The notes beneath the pieces are model-generated. The model saw nothing but the letters and a program-made list of their open reading frames with translations, did no database searches and was not told where the DNA came from. 64,000 bases of DNA from Tetmemena sp. SeJ-2015 (lineage: Eukaryota > Ciliophora > Spirotrichea > Sporadotrichida > Oxytrichidae): NCBI GenBank assembly GCA_027382625.1, contig JAJKFJ010021810.1, positions 62,001 through 126,000 on the forward strand, written 5' to 3'. Of this stretch, positions 44,476 through 58,036 are shown one piece after another. Both the position numbers and the translations under genes were made by a program. Numbering within the stretch: position 1 is the first letter of the stretch; each line of letters starts with the position of its first letter.

Positions 44476-46626
44476 TCACTTTCTTCTTTGTTGTTGCTAG
44501 GGAGTGTTCATGGTTGCTTAGGAAGTAGAGCTTTGCTACTAGATGAGTTGCATCATAAATTGTGCAGCCTATTTCTCCATGTTGCTCTTCAGCTGATCAA
44601 TCATCTTCTTAGACTCTTCGTTTTCCTATCAAATTGGTTAAAGAGCAAAATGGAAATATAGGATAGTTCTTTCTTACAGTTTATAACTTAGAAATGTGTG
44701 CTTTAACTTGAGGATCGTCTCCTCCCTTATTTAAATTTTCCTGCAGTTGCATACTCAAGCTCTTGATCAGCATTTGGCCATCGCTTATTTACTTCTCCTT
44801 CGATTTAACTTATTTGTCTAACTCATTCTGCCTATCTTGCGACTCTTGGCTTAGCTTCATGATCTTGGCAGTGAGTGTCTACAGCTCAGCTTCTTTCTTC
44901 AGGCACTCCATGCACTCGCCCTTCTTTTTATTCTTGTTCTTTTTATCCAGCTGCCACTCCAACCCATTCATCAGTTTCTCGTTCTCCTCTACCTTCGCCT
45001 TGAGATCCCAAATAATTTAATCCTTCTGCTCCACCAATTTCTGCAACTTGTCTTTCTCCTAGCTCACCCTGTCAAATTACTAGAAGTTGCTCGCTTTTAT
45101 CTTGGCAACAGAGTCTTGATAATTCTTCTCTCTCTCCTCCAACTGTTGTCTGAGTTTACTGCACTCATTTTCCCAATCAACATTATACTCTTTCAGCTAG
45201 GCTATCTACTTTACCTAAACTGCTCCTTCCTCTCTCAGGGTTAGAATCTGTTGCTTCAAACTTTAGTTCTCGCTGAAGAGATGAGTCTTAGTTGAGTCCT
45301 TAATAGATTCACACTCAGTCACTTTCAGTTAGAGTTGCCTCTCTAGATCTTCAGTTCTAGCTTTTTCTGTATGCAGCATCTCTTCTAGCTCCTCGCAGTT
45401 CTTGGTCAGAGCTTCGAAGTCAGGTTCATTAAGAATATCACACTGAGCTTCGTTCTCTACCTTATTTTTCATAAGCTCTTGCCTTTCTGCTTAGTGCTTG
45501 TCAACTGTCTACTAGATAACTTGCTCCCTTTGTCTTAATTGATTCTGATACATTGCAACCTCTTCATGCAGTGATTCATTTATCTGCTCAAGTTCGTAAA
45601 TTCGATCCAGGAATTCCTGATTATTCACAACTTCCTTTCTTAGGTACTTCAAAAGTGAGCTCTTCTCAGAGCGTATCAAATCTTAATCCTTATCATACAG
45701 ATACGAGAAAGTTTCATATTCTTGCTTAAAATAAGACAATAGAAATTATTTGCTTATTGTCGAGTAAGTTGACCACAGTTTGAATTCCAAAGTCTCTCTT
45801 TATCTTCTTGTTTCTGGCCTCGACTATTTCAAACAATAGCAGTAGATAAAATAAATTTCACTCTTCTTTCCCTTCATGGAATAGATGGATCTTATCTTTT
45901 GAATTTCTCTGTCTTTCTGTTCAATTGTGAGCTTCAAATTCTCAGTCAGCTTCTGCATCGAATCTATCTTCTAGTTTAGACCATCGATGAATAATTTGTT
46001 GCATGCTTTTATTTATATAATTGATGACTTATTTAAGAAGCACGAATTCCTCAGATTATATGTTTTAAGAGCCTTGACTTTGAAAGGCAGACTACTGTTG
46101 CTATTGCTACTTTTAGTTGGCGGCTTAGTTCAAGATACTATTCTATCTCAGGTGTTGAGTTTGATTTAAAGAGTTCATCTGAGGTTGTACATTTTGCAGA
46201 CTGTTGTTCAGAGATAGCTTTTAGAGCTCTGAAAGGAGGAGTGATTGATTTAGATTTGGGGATTGATACTGAGTCATCTCGGGCTGATTGAATGTTTGAA
46301 ATTAAGCCTGATCTTAGAGCTGAGAGAATTGCTGAGGCGTAGATGCGAAATTCCCCTGAGTGAATAACTACTAAGGCTGAATAAAATTATAAGTAAATTT
46401 GAGGAGCGACATTTTACAATGGTGGTTGTTATGAAGAGCTCATGAATCCCGTTATGTACTTTTGAATGTTCTACATAATTTTCTAGTCTATGAAGTGTTA
46501 GTCAATCATCCCACCAGGGGAGCTGCTTAAGTCTGAGATGTTAGTCATTCCAAAATTGTCGATAGGCGGCTAGAACTAAGTGTCATCATATCCTCCCTCT
46601 AAGTTCATTCCATAATCTTAATTCAT
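44476..46626 (-). CDS. Long coiled-coil protein with Gln-rich N-terminus
   Basis: ATG at 46624-46626 (MNQDYGMNLEGGYDDTQFQ). The first 200 residues are Gln/Asn/Ser-rich, with one frame change near 46400 that I could not assign to a defined intron or IES. From about 45900 to 44560 the frame is open and almost wholly heptad coiled coil (for example EFLDRIYELEQINESLHEEV, NCEELEEMLHTEKARTEDLE, CSKLRQQLEERE). A GT-AG intron lies near 44630-44680. It ends MQLIQQQSSTSQATMNTPQQ...RRK with TGA at 44476-44478. Likely cytoskeletal or basal-body. No specific family recognised; coiled coils give weak homology. Confidence 0.7.
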
Positions 46627-46825
46627 CTAAAATTTTATATAAAAGGCTTATTAACGCAGGTCTATATACAATTGCTTAAATTAACGCTCGTGTTTGTTGG
46701 TTAGTGATTCTCTTCTAATTTAAAGATTAATAAGATTTAGGTTTAAATAGCCCCTCAAAGGTTGAGGAGGTTTCAGAGAGAGTAACTAAAAAGATGAACT
46801 CCTAGCAAGTGAAATTCGAAGTAGC

Positions 46826-48323
46826 TCAGTAAAATGTGGGCTTGATAAAGGTTGACTTTCCAAACCACATTCCCCTTGGTACGAAGTTGAAGTAAACTCT
46901 TGGGAAGATCTCCTTCTTCATAAGGTAAAACATGTAGTTAGGCTCAGTTTATCCATCATAGAAAGTCTCTGAGGGCTGATTTTCGTACTTGAACTCAATC
47001 ATCATTAGCTTCTGATCTCCTACGAAAACAGGGCAGCTGCTGTAGCCGTCATAATGGCCATTCAAGTACTTTCTGTTCATTTGCTGTAGAATGTTCTGCA
47101 CGACTACTGGAGCTTGAGAGAATGCACCTGCGGCTGTCTTTGCAGTAGGTAGATTTGCTGCATCACCTAAGGCGTAAATATTCTCAGCTTTGTTATGTCT
47201 GAGAGTTTGTGCATCGACATCGATAAATCCATTAGGTGCAATCAATCCGCTTTTCAAGATATAGTCGGGAGGAGTTTGAGGGGGCACGATATGCAAGAAG
47301 TCATAGTTTTATTCGATCACTTCTTGGGTCTTGTTATCCTTGAAGTAGACTTTTCTTGCTTCCTTATCCACTTTAAAGACAGTCTGAGTGAAGTGAGATG
47401 TGATTCCCTTTGAATCTTTGATAATAGCAAGTTTATCTGCATATTTCTTGCAGTTAGGGAACATGTCGCCAGCAAAGGAGTGGAAGTGGATATCGGTATT
47501 ATGCCTCACACCATTCTTCTTAAAAGTCTCCTCAGACAAATACATGATCTTTTGGGGAGCTCCTCCGCACTTGATTGGCATCTTGGGTAGGACGAACACA
47601 GCCTTTCCTCCCTTGAAATTCTCTCTAAGAGCAGAGGTCTTGTAAGCATAATCAAGGTGATAGATGGATCCCACTGGAGACTGAGGATCATCAAGAGCCT
47701 CTCTTGCTCCTTGGATCTGATCCCATCTGTTCACAATTCCTGGTGCCAAGACAAGGTAATTGTAGGAATATCTCTATCCAGTATTTGTCTCAATCTCGTT
47801 CTTATCCGTGTCAAAGGTCTAAACTGCTTCCTTCCTAAGAGTGACCTTCTTTGAGGTTACTTTGTCCATAGGTCTATGAATTTAAAATTCATTATAGATA
47901 TTGAATGTAAGTATACTCCTTCTTTTTCACTTTATCACTACATCCATTCACAGTATTATAATTAAACTAATGTATATGCAATTTTTATAAAGCGATTATT
48001 AGTTTATGCGACAATCTTCATATTGATTTATTTACTTGGGTCCTAGGACTCCTCCTCCCACCATGGTGAATGAGGGCTGATAGTAGTGCTCAGATGAAGG
48101 GTCAAAAATTGTAATATCTTGCTTTTCAAATCTCTTGGTATTGGCCAATTGAGAAGCCACTGCTTGTCCTGCTGATCCACCGCCAACAACTGCAATCTGA
48201 ATAGATTATTAACCCCTAACATTTATTGCTTACCTTAGTATGGATGACTGAGAAGTTCCTCATGGAGAGAGAGGAAGTATTCTAGATCTGTCTGATGTTC
48301 TAATAGATAGCTTTAGAGAGCAT
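46826..48323 (-). CDS. SQOR: Sulfide:quinone oxidoreductase
   Basis: Mitochondrial flavoprotein that oxidises sulfide and reduces quinone. A basic, Ser-rich presequence-like N-terminus (MLSKAIYQNIRQIQNTSSLS) leads, after a 37-bp GT-AG intron, to the FAD fold IAVVGGGSAGQAVASQLAN, then HYYQPSFTMVGGGVLGP, YNYLVLAPGIV, KMPIKCGGAPQKIMYLSEE (redox Cys), the second FAD motif NIYALGDAANLPTAKTAAGA, DGYSSCPVFVGDQKLM and PRVYFNFVPRGMWFGKSTF. Between LGPK and PMDKV lies about 165 bp that can be read as a GT-AG intron (47873-48035) or an IES with GACC pointers; both keep the same frame. Near 47821 one base seems missing (KEAV then QTFDTDKNEIE), so a frameshift or assembly error is present. TGA at 46826-46828. 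Confidence 0.88.
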
Positions 48324-48378
48324 TTATCCTTGATCGTTTATTAATTGTAAACAATTCGATAGATAAACTAATTCCGAA

Positions 48379-48798
48379 TCACGCGCATACAAAAAGACAA
48401 TCTTAATTCATCTAAAATCTTTGATTAATGTGAATTTGAGCATTACCTGCTGATAATTTTGAGGTAGGTTAGCTTAACCCTGGAGCATGCTCACAAGTTC
48501 ACTCTGATACTGAACTCTAAGATATCATTTAATTCACTTAATAGTTTCTTACTCATCTAAATCTTCGAGATACTACTGAGGGTTCATATTTTTCTTGCCT
48601 GGGCTGTACCTGTCTCCTATCCCTTCAAAATCTACTGAGAATTTTAATGAGACGCCATGTTTCACTCGTACCTTGCCCAAGTTAGTTGTTGGACATCCTC
48701 TGCTGTCGGAAAGGGTTGTTATCCATACTTCTCACTGGTTGCTAATCAGGGTGAATATGAAATAAACCTTTGTTTACTTGGCTATAGTTCTAAGACAT
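48379..48798 (-). CDS. Small hypothetical protein
   Basis: ATG at 48796-48798; TGA at 48379-48381. Reading with short GT-AG introns gives MSQNYSQVNKATSEKYGQQP, TAEDVQQLTWAR, VKHGVSLKFSVDFEGIGDRY, KKNMNPQQYLEDLDEQETIK and VQYQSELVSMLQGQ. One junction (near 48695) is not resolved. No recognised domain. The gene starts about 290 bp from the divergent TTLL gene and ends 56 bp before the SQOR start. Confidence 0.5.
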
Positions 48799-49084
48799 TA
48801 TTTTAAATTCAGAGAAATCAAAATAAAATTAACTATCATCAAAACAGTGCTATAAACAAGGTATTTCCTTCAAAAAGAATAGCTAACAATTTAAATGCTA
48901 AATTAATCAAACTATAAGTAAGTTCTGATAATCCAAACCTATATATAATTGGTACAGTAAGAGATAAAATACTAGTTTCTACTAATTCTATTTCTCAAAT
49001 TATTTATAAATAGATTGAATTTGATTAGTATTAATTTCTTGATATAGGATTATATAATTAGATCAACTATAAATCTTCAACGCA

Positions 49085-52000
49085 ATGGAAGTAAACTACA
49101 ACAAGTTATATTTAAACCCTCAATCTCCCATTTAAGTTTAAAGAGTTAAATTGGCGAATTAACCGCCTCAAGTCTTCCATAAGGTTAGCCTTAATTTCCA
49201 AAGGACTTAAATAGGCTGGACCAAATTCCCTTGAAAAATAATGAGACTTCTAAAAACGAAAATACTACTAGTTGCAAGTTGAAAGCATAGTCTGTTTAAC
49301 AAAGCGCAAAGATAGGAGAGACTCAGGCAAAAGATAATATTAAGATAGAGTAGGCGAGGGATAAGAATCTAATCAAGGACTTCAAAGTCAATGAAGATGA
49401 AGCCTTCACAACCACCAAGTCAGGAAATAACTTTTCAAGTAGCACTGTTGCTTCATCTATCAATAAACTCAACAAACTAACTAAAGCTTAAATTCAAATG
49501 CTAAATAGTTTAATACCTCCAATAACAATGGAATTAGTGGAGTCAAGAAAGGCCAAGAGCAAAATCCAAAAATGAAGACCTCAAGTGGTTAAGTTACCAC
49601 AGCTTTGGGAAATAAAAGAGTATCCCTAACTACATAAGATAGGAAATCGGTAATAAGCTCTAACGATGATATTGACCAGCACCAAAAGAGTGAATTTGAG
49701 GCCACTGAGGATGGAGAAACATAGAAATCTGCTAAGATGGAGAAGAAGAAAAAGCAGCAACTTATATTCTGCTCGGTTAAATGCAGGTATGTAGTCGTTC
49801 GAAAGGCCGTAAGATCACTTGGCTTTAAAAAGGTTGATGACGAGACTGCGGACTGGGACATTTACTGGAACGATACTGGCGGAGTTACTCCCGAGTAGTT
49901 GCAAAAGATGCAGCCTTATCAAAGGACAAACCACTTTCCAGGTATGTACTAGCTAGCTAGAAAGAACAATCTTTGCAGGAATCTAATGAGAATGGCTAGG
50001 ATATTCAAAGAGGAATATGATATCTTCCCTAAGACTTGGTAATTGCCAACTGAGATGGCAGATTTTAAATCTTAATTTCAGAATAAGAAGAAGGCTAAGA
50101 CTTTCATAATCAAGCCTGTGAATCTTTGCCAAGGGAAGGGAATCTTTCTTGTAAGGAAATTTGAAGATGTGGATTTGAAGTAAGGAGAGCAGTATGTAGC
50201 TTAGAGATATATGCACAAACCTTATTTGATAGACGGACTAAAGTTTGATCTGAGAGTATATGCTCTAGTTTATGGTGTTGATCCGTTAAGAGTGTTTGTC
50301 TATTAAGAAGGATTGGGAAGATTTGCTACTGATGAATATACAGGGCCCAATAATCAAAACCTTGACAATCTCTTCATGCATTTGACAAACTACGCAATCA
50401 ACAAGAATAGTGAAAACTTTGTCTTCAATGAGGATCAAGATAACGATGCCAGTGGACATAAGAGGAGTTTGACAGCAGTCCTTGATTATATTAGAGAAAA
50501 TGAGCCTGGCTTTGATGTGGATTAACTGTGGACCCAAATTTAGGACATAGTTGCGAAGACTCTGATATCAGTATAACCTTCTCTGCAGCACGCTTATAGA
50601 TCCAGCTAGCCAGAGGATTTGGAAAATTCAATGTGCTTTGAAATTCTAGGCTTTGACATCTTAATAGACTCAAAGCTGCGTCCTTACGTTTTAGAAGTGA
50701 ACCACTGCTCATCTTATGGAACTGACAGTCCTCTCGACAAAAAGATCAAACAGGATTTAATGAAGGACACATTCACTCTCCTCAACTTATCGGTCAAGAG
50801 AAAGAATCAGTAAGTAACTATAGAATACTCACATATAATATTATAGACTGAAGAAGGAGAAAGCAGAAGTATTTAACAGAAGAGTATTAGGCGAAAAGGG
50901 TCCAGACAAGTATCAAAAGGAAGCTATAAGAAAGAAGAACCAAGAAATGAGGGATGCTTTTGATTTACAGAATCTAGGCAATTTTAAAATGGTTTATCCA
51001 GTACAAGGCGATGCTGAAAAGGCCAAAATGTTTGAGCGATTCCTTGAGCACTCTAAAATGGTGTGGTCAGAATTCACTGGAGGAAATAGGCCTGCAATAT
51101 AACCAAATGCGAAAGTAATCGCTATGTATTGCAGATATAATTTTTAAAAAAATAAAATAAACATAATAAAAAGTATCAACACCAAATCACATTTAAAATT
51201 ATGTTGGATATTCGAAAAGGCACAAAGTTAATTAAAATAGGGTGATATTTTGTTATTAGACTTCTATTCTTATAATAAAGCATGCCTTAGCCACAAAATA
51301 AAAATTCTAAAACTGACCCTTAAGGAGTCAAAACAAAAGCGCAATTTTTACAGACTGCTTATTCTAAGCAGATTAAATTCATTTTTTTATATTAGAGTTC
51401 TAATTTGGCAAACACTAATAAGCAGCTCATCTCTGATAAATTATTTCTCAAAAGAAACCAGAATAATATAAGGAATGACTAGACTGATCTGGGAGATGAA
51501 GCTAACAAGGGCTAAAAGAGTTTATATTTATTTAGGCAAGTTTTAGCTGGAGTTTTCAAAGACTCAGACTGGCTAGTTTAAGAATTTCCCAAATTTGATT
51601 TAAAGCGGCCAGCCTCCTTCATACTATGACTACCAAAATTCTCCCTTGAAGATTGAAGGGTTTGACTCCATCACTATTTCTCAAGCCCTCGAAACTTGTA
51701 AATATTTTATGAATCTCCTGATAGGAATAAATATTTTCAAAGCAGCAACCCATATGTGATAAGTTCAAGTCCCATTGGTCCAAATTATCAACAGCAATAA
51801 TAATCCATTCGCCAAACACCTAACTACGACTTTGGAGTTCCAACTTAGAGTTTGGCAGAGGCCATTCAAAAGAGATTCCCCATGGTAAGGCTGGAGACTC
51901 AGGCAACTAATAACTACCTCATCTCTCATATAAACCATATCACGGCCTCAAAGAAGAACTTACATTCTTTCAAATATTATGTTCCTACTTTAATTTAAAC

Positions 52001-52387
52001 AATCACAGCACGAGCAAATACGAGCCAGTATAGAACTTCAATATGAATCCTCCGCATGCGCTCTAGTAGTTTTATAACACCAACGTTTCTTCCTCTGCTT
52101 TGGGATGAGCTGCTGGAGGTAAATCTATTCCTCAAATGCTAAACATATGTGAAGAAGGGGATGAGATTACTTTAAGTAATCTTAACAATAGCAAGAGTGA
52201 GGGCGATGAATAAAGACAGTAGCTTATTGGCAGGAGTCAAACTTACTCACTCCAAAACACTAACCAAAAGGTTCGCCATTCTCTTACCTCAAACCGACAA
52301 ATTATTATAAATCTTAAGAAGTTTTAAAGTGTTGATACGAGGACGGACCTATCAAAGATAAAGCCCTTCATTGTAAATTTTAATTGA
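49085..52387 (+). CDS. Tubulin polyglutamylase-like protein (TTLL family)
   Basis: Adds glutamate chains to tubulin in cilia and other microtubules. Low-complexity Gln/Lys-rich N-terminus, then the TTL domain from about 49740: [63 protein letters not shown]-grasp residues [56 protein letters not shown] and [20 protein letters not shown]. The pattern is closest to TTLL6/TTLL13-type glutamylases by my reading. A GT-AG intron lies near 50812-50845. The C-terminal 400 or so residues are Gln-rich; the frame moves several times there, with one possible 12-bp unit flanked by GCT near 52100. TGA at 52385-52387. Confidence 0.85.
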
Positions 52388-52511
52388 ATGGAACTTAGAA
52401 TAATTTTGAGTTTATAAATAGTAAATTTAATTATGAAGCATCAGATATCTCCCTCCCATAAACGTGCTTCTAACTTTACTAACATGTCCGAAAATCCTAC
52501 TCCCTCACAAT

Positions 52512-53375
52512 ATGCTTAAATTTAGAACTCCATTGAAGCTTGGATCAATCCCTCAAGGTTTCATGATAATGGCGCTCCTAAATTTCATGCTCTGTTTATC
52601 GAATGGAGTTGAGGCGGTTCAATAAACTAAAATTCTGGCATAATCTAAGGTGAGACATTTACTGCACGAAAGGCCCAGCATTTTTTATCTCACTCAGTTA
52701 GACTCTTAGGAAGATGACACAATTCCGCACCATAATTCTTAAGAAAGTGCTCCTGAATAAGTAGCCGTTGATTCTTCAGAGAATAATCTAGTCCATGAGG
52801 TTGCCCAAATAGACTTCAATGAATTTTTAAAAACCTTCATGCAGTAATCCAACCAAAGTGGAACTAAGTTATTTTAAATTAAGGCGCAGGTTAATTTCAC
52901 TGAGTTCATTTAGAGAAAGCCAGTGTTGGTATTTCTAGGATCATTCTTCACAGTACTTATTTGCTGCTTGATATCTCAGTGCCTGGTTAGATTCTCCAAG
53001 AACTACAACCTCACCCTAAACAAATATTACTCCAAGAAGCGATATGAGAAAGCGAAGATGATTCAGACTCTGCTCAGCTAGGATGACATCAACAGGATCA
53101 ATTAGCAGCTTGAGTAGAGACTATCTCAGTAGCAGCAGTAGTAAAGCAATCACTTCGGCAGTGGATACAATAGCGATAGCTCAATCCTTGGAGGAGCGAA
53201 TAGACAAAGTCATCAGTAGATGAGGGAGGCAGAGGATTATGAGAACTCAAGCAGTCTCATAAACAATAATGGAAATAGACCAAGTGGCGAAGAGGACCAG
53301 CTTGAATTCGATAATGAACAGAATATACAAAGGAATCAGAGCAGTCAGGATAGTTTGCCTCCTCTGAATAATTGA
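52512..53375 (+). CDS. Single-pass membrane protein with signal peptide and Gln-rich tail
   Basis: An uninterrupted 288-codon frame from ATG 52512 to TGA 53373-53375. The start MLKFRTPLKLGSIPQGFMIM followed by ALLNFMLCLSNGVEA is a typical signal peptide. A luminal/extracellular part of about 110 residues follows, then one membrane helix PVLVFLGSFFTVLICCLISQ, and a cytosolic tail rich in Gln, Asn, Ser (about 20 TAG/TAA Gln codons). No intron or IES. The family is not recognised. Confidence 0.7.
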
Positions 53376-53793
53376 AGGCCCAAAAAGCCTGCAACTTGAT
53401 AAATTTTATTCCATATTATTGTATGGATTAAAAATTAGACTCCAATTTACCTAGGTATCAAGCCAAATTAGAAAGACTACTCTTAATGAAGCAAATACTT
53501 TACTACCCCTATTTTTCAATGAAGCATAAAGAGGAATTATGACTTACACGGAGGTTTCTCTCTGTGAATATTTTACTACTAAATCGTTTGCCAATGAAGA
53601 TTACAAGTTGCTATTCCAATATTTCTGATGATAGATGGTCGAAGCCTGAAGAAGGCGATGAGTATCTATTATCATAAATTTTAGTGACTTTCTGCAGCTC
53701 TATCAATTACTACTTTATTTTAAGTCATTTATTCCTACTCTTTTTCTGTTTTAGTGGAACAATATAAGATTCTCAACTTTAAAGTTTGAATTT
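53376..53793. other. Spacer between convergent genes
   Basis: AT-rich with no ORF of note between the TGA of the membrane-protein gene and the TGA of the opposite-strand cyclic-nucleotide-binding gene; probably 3' untranslated DNA of both. Confidence 0.5.
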
Positions 53794-56700
53794 TCAAAAT
53801 AGAGTTGTTTAATTCATATTTATCTTAGCTTGGGGATGACTGCTCAGCTTTTAATTTTTCATGGGTATGCTTTGATACTAATTTACTTGATTCGCCATCA
53901 CCATAGAGTGGTTTTAATTAACTATTGTCCTATTTCTCTAATTCATTAGGTTGTTATTATTCGAAACGATTTAGTTGAAGTTGCTGTGCTTCAAGTTAAT
54001 CCTCTTTTGCTAAGACTAATTTACAATTTACTCATTGTTGAAATTATTAAGTCCACTCTAGCTTTGAATTCCTGCTGCTTGGTTTTGATTTATCTTTTCC
54101 GTGCTGTGGTAATTTCTCAGTTTGATTTCAGAACTAGGCTCGCTTTCGTTACTGTACTGAATCACTTTAATAGTCGAGTTCATGTTAGGAAATAAATAAG
54201 GATGAGCATTAGAATGGATAGTGTTTCTACGGTCCATGAATCCTGAATTAGTTGCCCTCCTTTCTAAAATCGACACTCCTCCAATCCCTAATTGTTCAAG
54301 GAGTCACTGCCTTGATAAGCGCCGCTTGTTTAAGCTCTGGACATAGTTGACATCATATTTTTCTTGGTGAGCTTACTCAGCAAATGTGGAGCAAATCTAT
54401 ACATATTACTCTAACCCCTGTAATCATCAAAGCCTTAAGTTATTGAAGAGTTTGGCTTTAAGGTATGAGCTACAGACATGTATTAACTGTGCCCCTCGTA
54501 GGTGTTCTAAAAGACTTGAGCAAAATTATTTTCCTAAAGAAATTAAGAGCCTACTGAGACACCTCTATGGCCAAGTCGCTCCTGACTTGAAGCCTGCACT
54601 CTAAGATTTAGCTCGCCTATCTAAGGAGTATTCTTAAAGAAGGTTGAGTTTAGCCGTTGTTTCGCTTGACTTGTCTTGTTCATGATTATTCTCCTCTTTG
54701 CTAATTCGTTCAGAGGTTATTGAGCAAGTCCCATGGAAGCTTTTATATGGCTTGAGTTGACTGAGTTATATCTTATCTCAGTCTTTGAGGGTAGAGTTTT
54801 ATGGAAATTCGAAGTGAGCGTGCTATTAAATTATTCATCTTAGTTTTGAAGCAAACTTCTTATTTTCAAACCAGTTGATTGATTATTTTAAGGAGAGTCA
54901 GAGATTGAGAACTACTGGTTCCTTGATTTGGATTCTAATGCCAAAGTCATTGAGTCAATTTACTTGCTTGACTTTAGCTCCTTGTGCAGTGAAACCTTAT
55001 TTAAGTCTGGCACTATGGTTATCTTATTGATAGTCCTTAATTAGAAATAAAGTGCAAAACTAATTGTGGACTCTGAGGTACATCCTTATTCTAATCAAAA
55101 GATCCCTCTCTCTATCCATCATCCTCATCCAAGGTTAGTGAGGATGAATCTCTGTCATTTTGGATTGAGATGAGTCCCTATATCTTCTAAGTAATGACTA
55201 TCTCCTTCAGAGTTTCCCTGAAATCGTCTAGTCTCTTCTGCGTGAGTTTCATGTTATACTTTTGCAGCACATTTGGATAGTGAGATTACTAGGCACTAGC
55301 TTTCTTGCCAATCTACTAATCCTGTTACAGTATATCTCGATGAAAGACATTGTCTATCTTGTTCATTCTCTGATACATCTACCTGTCCTTAGCTAAGACT
55401 TGAGTCAAGATTATCCTCCAGCAGTCGTCATTGGTTTTCAGCTTTCGAAAGAACTCTTGATTCTTCATTGCAAAAACGAGGCCTGTGTTTGATCTGCATA
55501 CTACGCTCTAGGTGTAAGCTCTTTCATGAACCACATCATCTTCACCAAACATCTGTCCTGGTCCCAAAAGTAGGAGCTTGAAGATTTCAATATTCCTTGC
55601 TTTATTGGCGAATTGAGAGGTCTGTCCTAGGTTCTATTTACTAGCCCCATTTTCAGAAATTTCCTTTCCTTTCACAACCCTCTCCATATCTTCGTCCTTC
55701 TTCTTTGAATTCTACTTTGCTTAAGCCTCTGAAATGGAGCTCTTGGGTCCAATGAAACGCTAAATGTCTATTTCTTTGGACTCTTGCTTCACGAATTTCT
55801 TAGTCACTTCAAAATCACCTAGCTTGACTATATAAACCCAATCAGACTAGTCTCCTTCTCTATAGACAACTTAATTCCTGATGTAGCTTTTTTCTTCAAA
55901 AGAGAACTGCAGTTTTCCGAGAGCAGTCTTAGTCCAAACTTTGAAGCATGGCAATTGATGAAGAAACTCAATCACCTTTTGCATCTTCTTGAGCTCTATT
56001 TTTTAAAGTACTTTCTCGTAGTCAGCTTTTGACATCACTGCAAAATAATAATTAGAGTAAGATATCCAAAATGAGAGTTCTCCACACATGTTATGGTAGC
56101 TGCTCTGGGTCTATTCTTGATAAGTGCAAGCTCTCCAAATGACTTTCCCGATTTGAGCTGGGTAAACTCAACAAATAGTTAAACTAGTTGATCCTCTGAC
56201 TTCTGAGTTGCCTTTCTTAGAAGCTTATTTCTACTCTTCTAATGATCTGAAGAATTGAATTAGCGGTCTTCATCATTCTACTCACTTCCAAGAGATGACT
56301 CTGATTGCTCATCCTTCTCTTCAATTCTCTCTCCAAACTCACTCGTAATATCTTATTGCTCTGTTTTATCAGCATTGTTCTCTTTGGCTTTAGCCTGAAC
56401 AGCCTGCAATTACTTCTTATCAAAGTCTGATTCGAAGACATTCCCTGCTCCACCTAAAACTCCCATCTTTGATTGTGGCTTGGTTTGAGAATCATTTTTC
56501 TAATCAGGTGAGTGCTTATCTTAACTAGATGGCTTGAGATGGATGAGTGAGTTTTGATTGATCTGAGTGATTGCAGTGGTTGTTGAGCTTACTCGAGGCT
56601 GGTTCTTTAGTAACCTCATCTCAGGCATTTGCTTGAAGCTTTGTCTCTACACTGGACTAGGCTTGTTTACAGCTTAGGCAGTGAGTTAAGAAGCAGCGAG

Positions 56701-57723
56701 ACCTTTGACAGTGGGGGATAGAGATCTTCCTTAGGGCATGTAATCATTCAAACTAATGAAAATGACTCATAATTACCTTCCATGAGGTTTAACTAGTCTT
56801 TTGTCTCATGAGAGTGAGGGGACTGAGCGACTATGCTAGCTTCTCCATTTCAGCAGCTGCTTCCTCTTCTATCTGCTTCTGAAGTCGCTCCTATGCGATT
56901 CTTTCCTGCTCTTCATCATACTTCTTCCTCTGCTGATCATCGTACCTCTTCTTGAAGTCTTTTAAGTCAGGGTTGGGCAGCATCACACTCACCGCTCCCT
57001 CAATCAAGATGTAGAACTTATCGCCTATGGAACCTATATATACTATCATAAAGGGTTCAGTTTCACAAACCGTATTCAAAGACGTTAGAGCCAGCTGATA
57101 AATACTCGTAAGTCAAGCAAGACACGATGTCAGGGAAATTAAATAAATACATAAACAATAACAATGCAACAAATCTTGATCCTTGATATCCCTCTCTTTG
57201 AAGAACTCTATCTCTTTGATTAGTGGAACTAACTTCTCGAGGTCTGTCTCTGTCCTCCCCTTCATGGGTTTATTCAAGATCCTTTGAATGACCTAGGCAA
57301 CGGATAATGATATAGAAAAAGAGATAGTTACATCTAGCTTTGACTCCTTCTGTCTCTTGATGCCCATCTTCTTCTTGGGAGAGTTTTAAGTAGTAGTGAA
57401 CATAATAAATAATTGAATGCAGGGGTCTAGTCATTTGAAAATGTTTGGTGGACGATATGTCTGGTATTTATCTTATTGCTACCAGCTGGCTCTTGATTTC
57501 CATTAGCTGCTGTTTCTTCAGCATCCTCTTGGATCTGAGCTGATTCTATCTTGAAATCTTTTATCTTGACTCTCTCAACCTTAGATTAAGGTCTTTCCTC
57601 ATGTGTACCAGAAAGAGGAGAGCCAAATGTTTGCTAATGATTTATGCCCTTCAAGCGACTATCCAATAAATCCATGTTCATATGATTGTCCGATTACTTT
57701 CCGTTTTGATTGGGATGGGACAT
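53794..57723 (-). CDS. Cyclic-nucleotide-binding-domain protein with Gln-rich tail
   Basis: ATG at 57721-57723 (MSHPNQNGKQSDNHMNMDLL). Non-catalytic N-terminus, then the linker RILNKPMKGRTETDLEKLVP and a first CNB domain (VSCLTYEYLSAGSNVFEYGS, IGDKFYILIEGAVSVMLP). A charged insert (KKRYDDQQRKKYDEEQERIA) and a Gln-rich stretch come before a second CNB-like region with VIEFLHQLPCFKVWTKTALG, YREGDQSDWVYIVKLGDFEV and PGQMFGEDDVVHERAYTQSV. GT-AG introns are visible near 57025-57060 and 57300-57340. Below about 55130 the frame continues as a Ser/Gln/Asn-rich tail to TGA at 53794-53796, with at least two unresolved frame changes (near 55040 and 54265), so the tail might be a separate gene. No kinase domain seen; cAMP/cGMP sensing is inferred. 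Confidence 0.65.
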
Positions 57724-58036
57724 TTTATTTACGAAATTATCAATAATTTACAGATACAACTTTAATTAATAATTCAACAAACTGTGCTTCCTCACTACTA
57801 AACTTTTTTAATACTCTAATAAGAATTTTTTAACAAACAATATTATTAGACTTTCAACAATAACCATATAGAATCAATAAAATCTCCCATTCTAAGGCGA
57901 ATTTAAATTTTTAATTGCGAATTTAAATATTTAATTGGCGGGGCAGGGTGCGCTACTTAAACTGCATCTGCTACCTAACATTTATATTAATTAATATTCA
58001 CACTTATATTACAATAGTAATAATATTTAACAGAAA

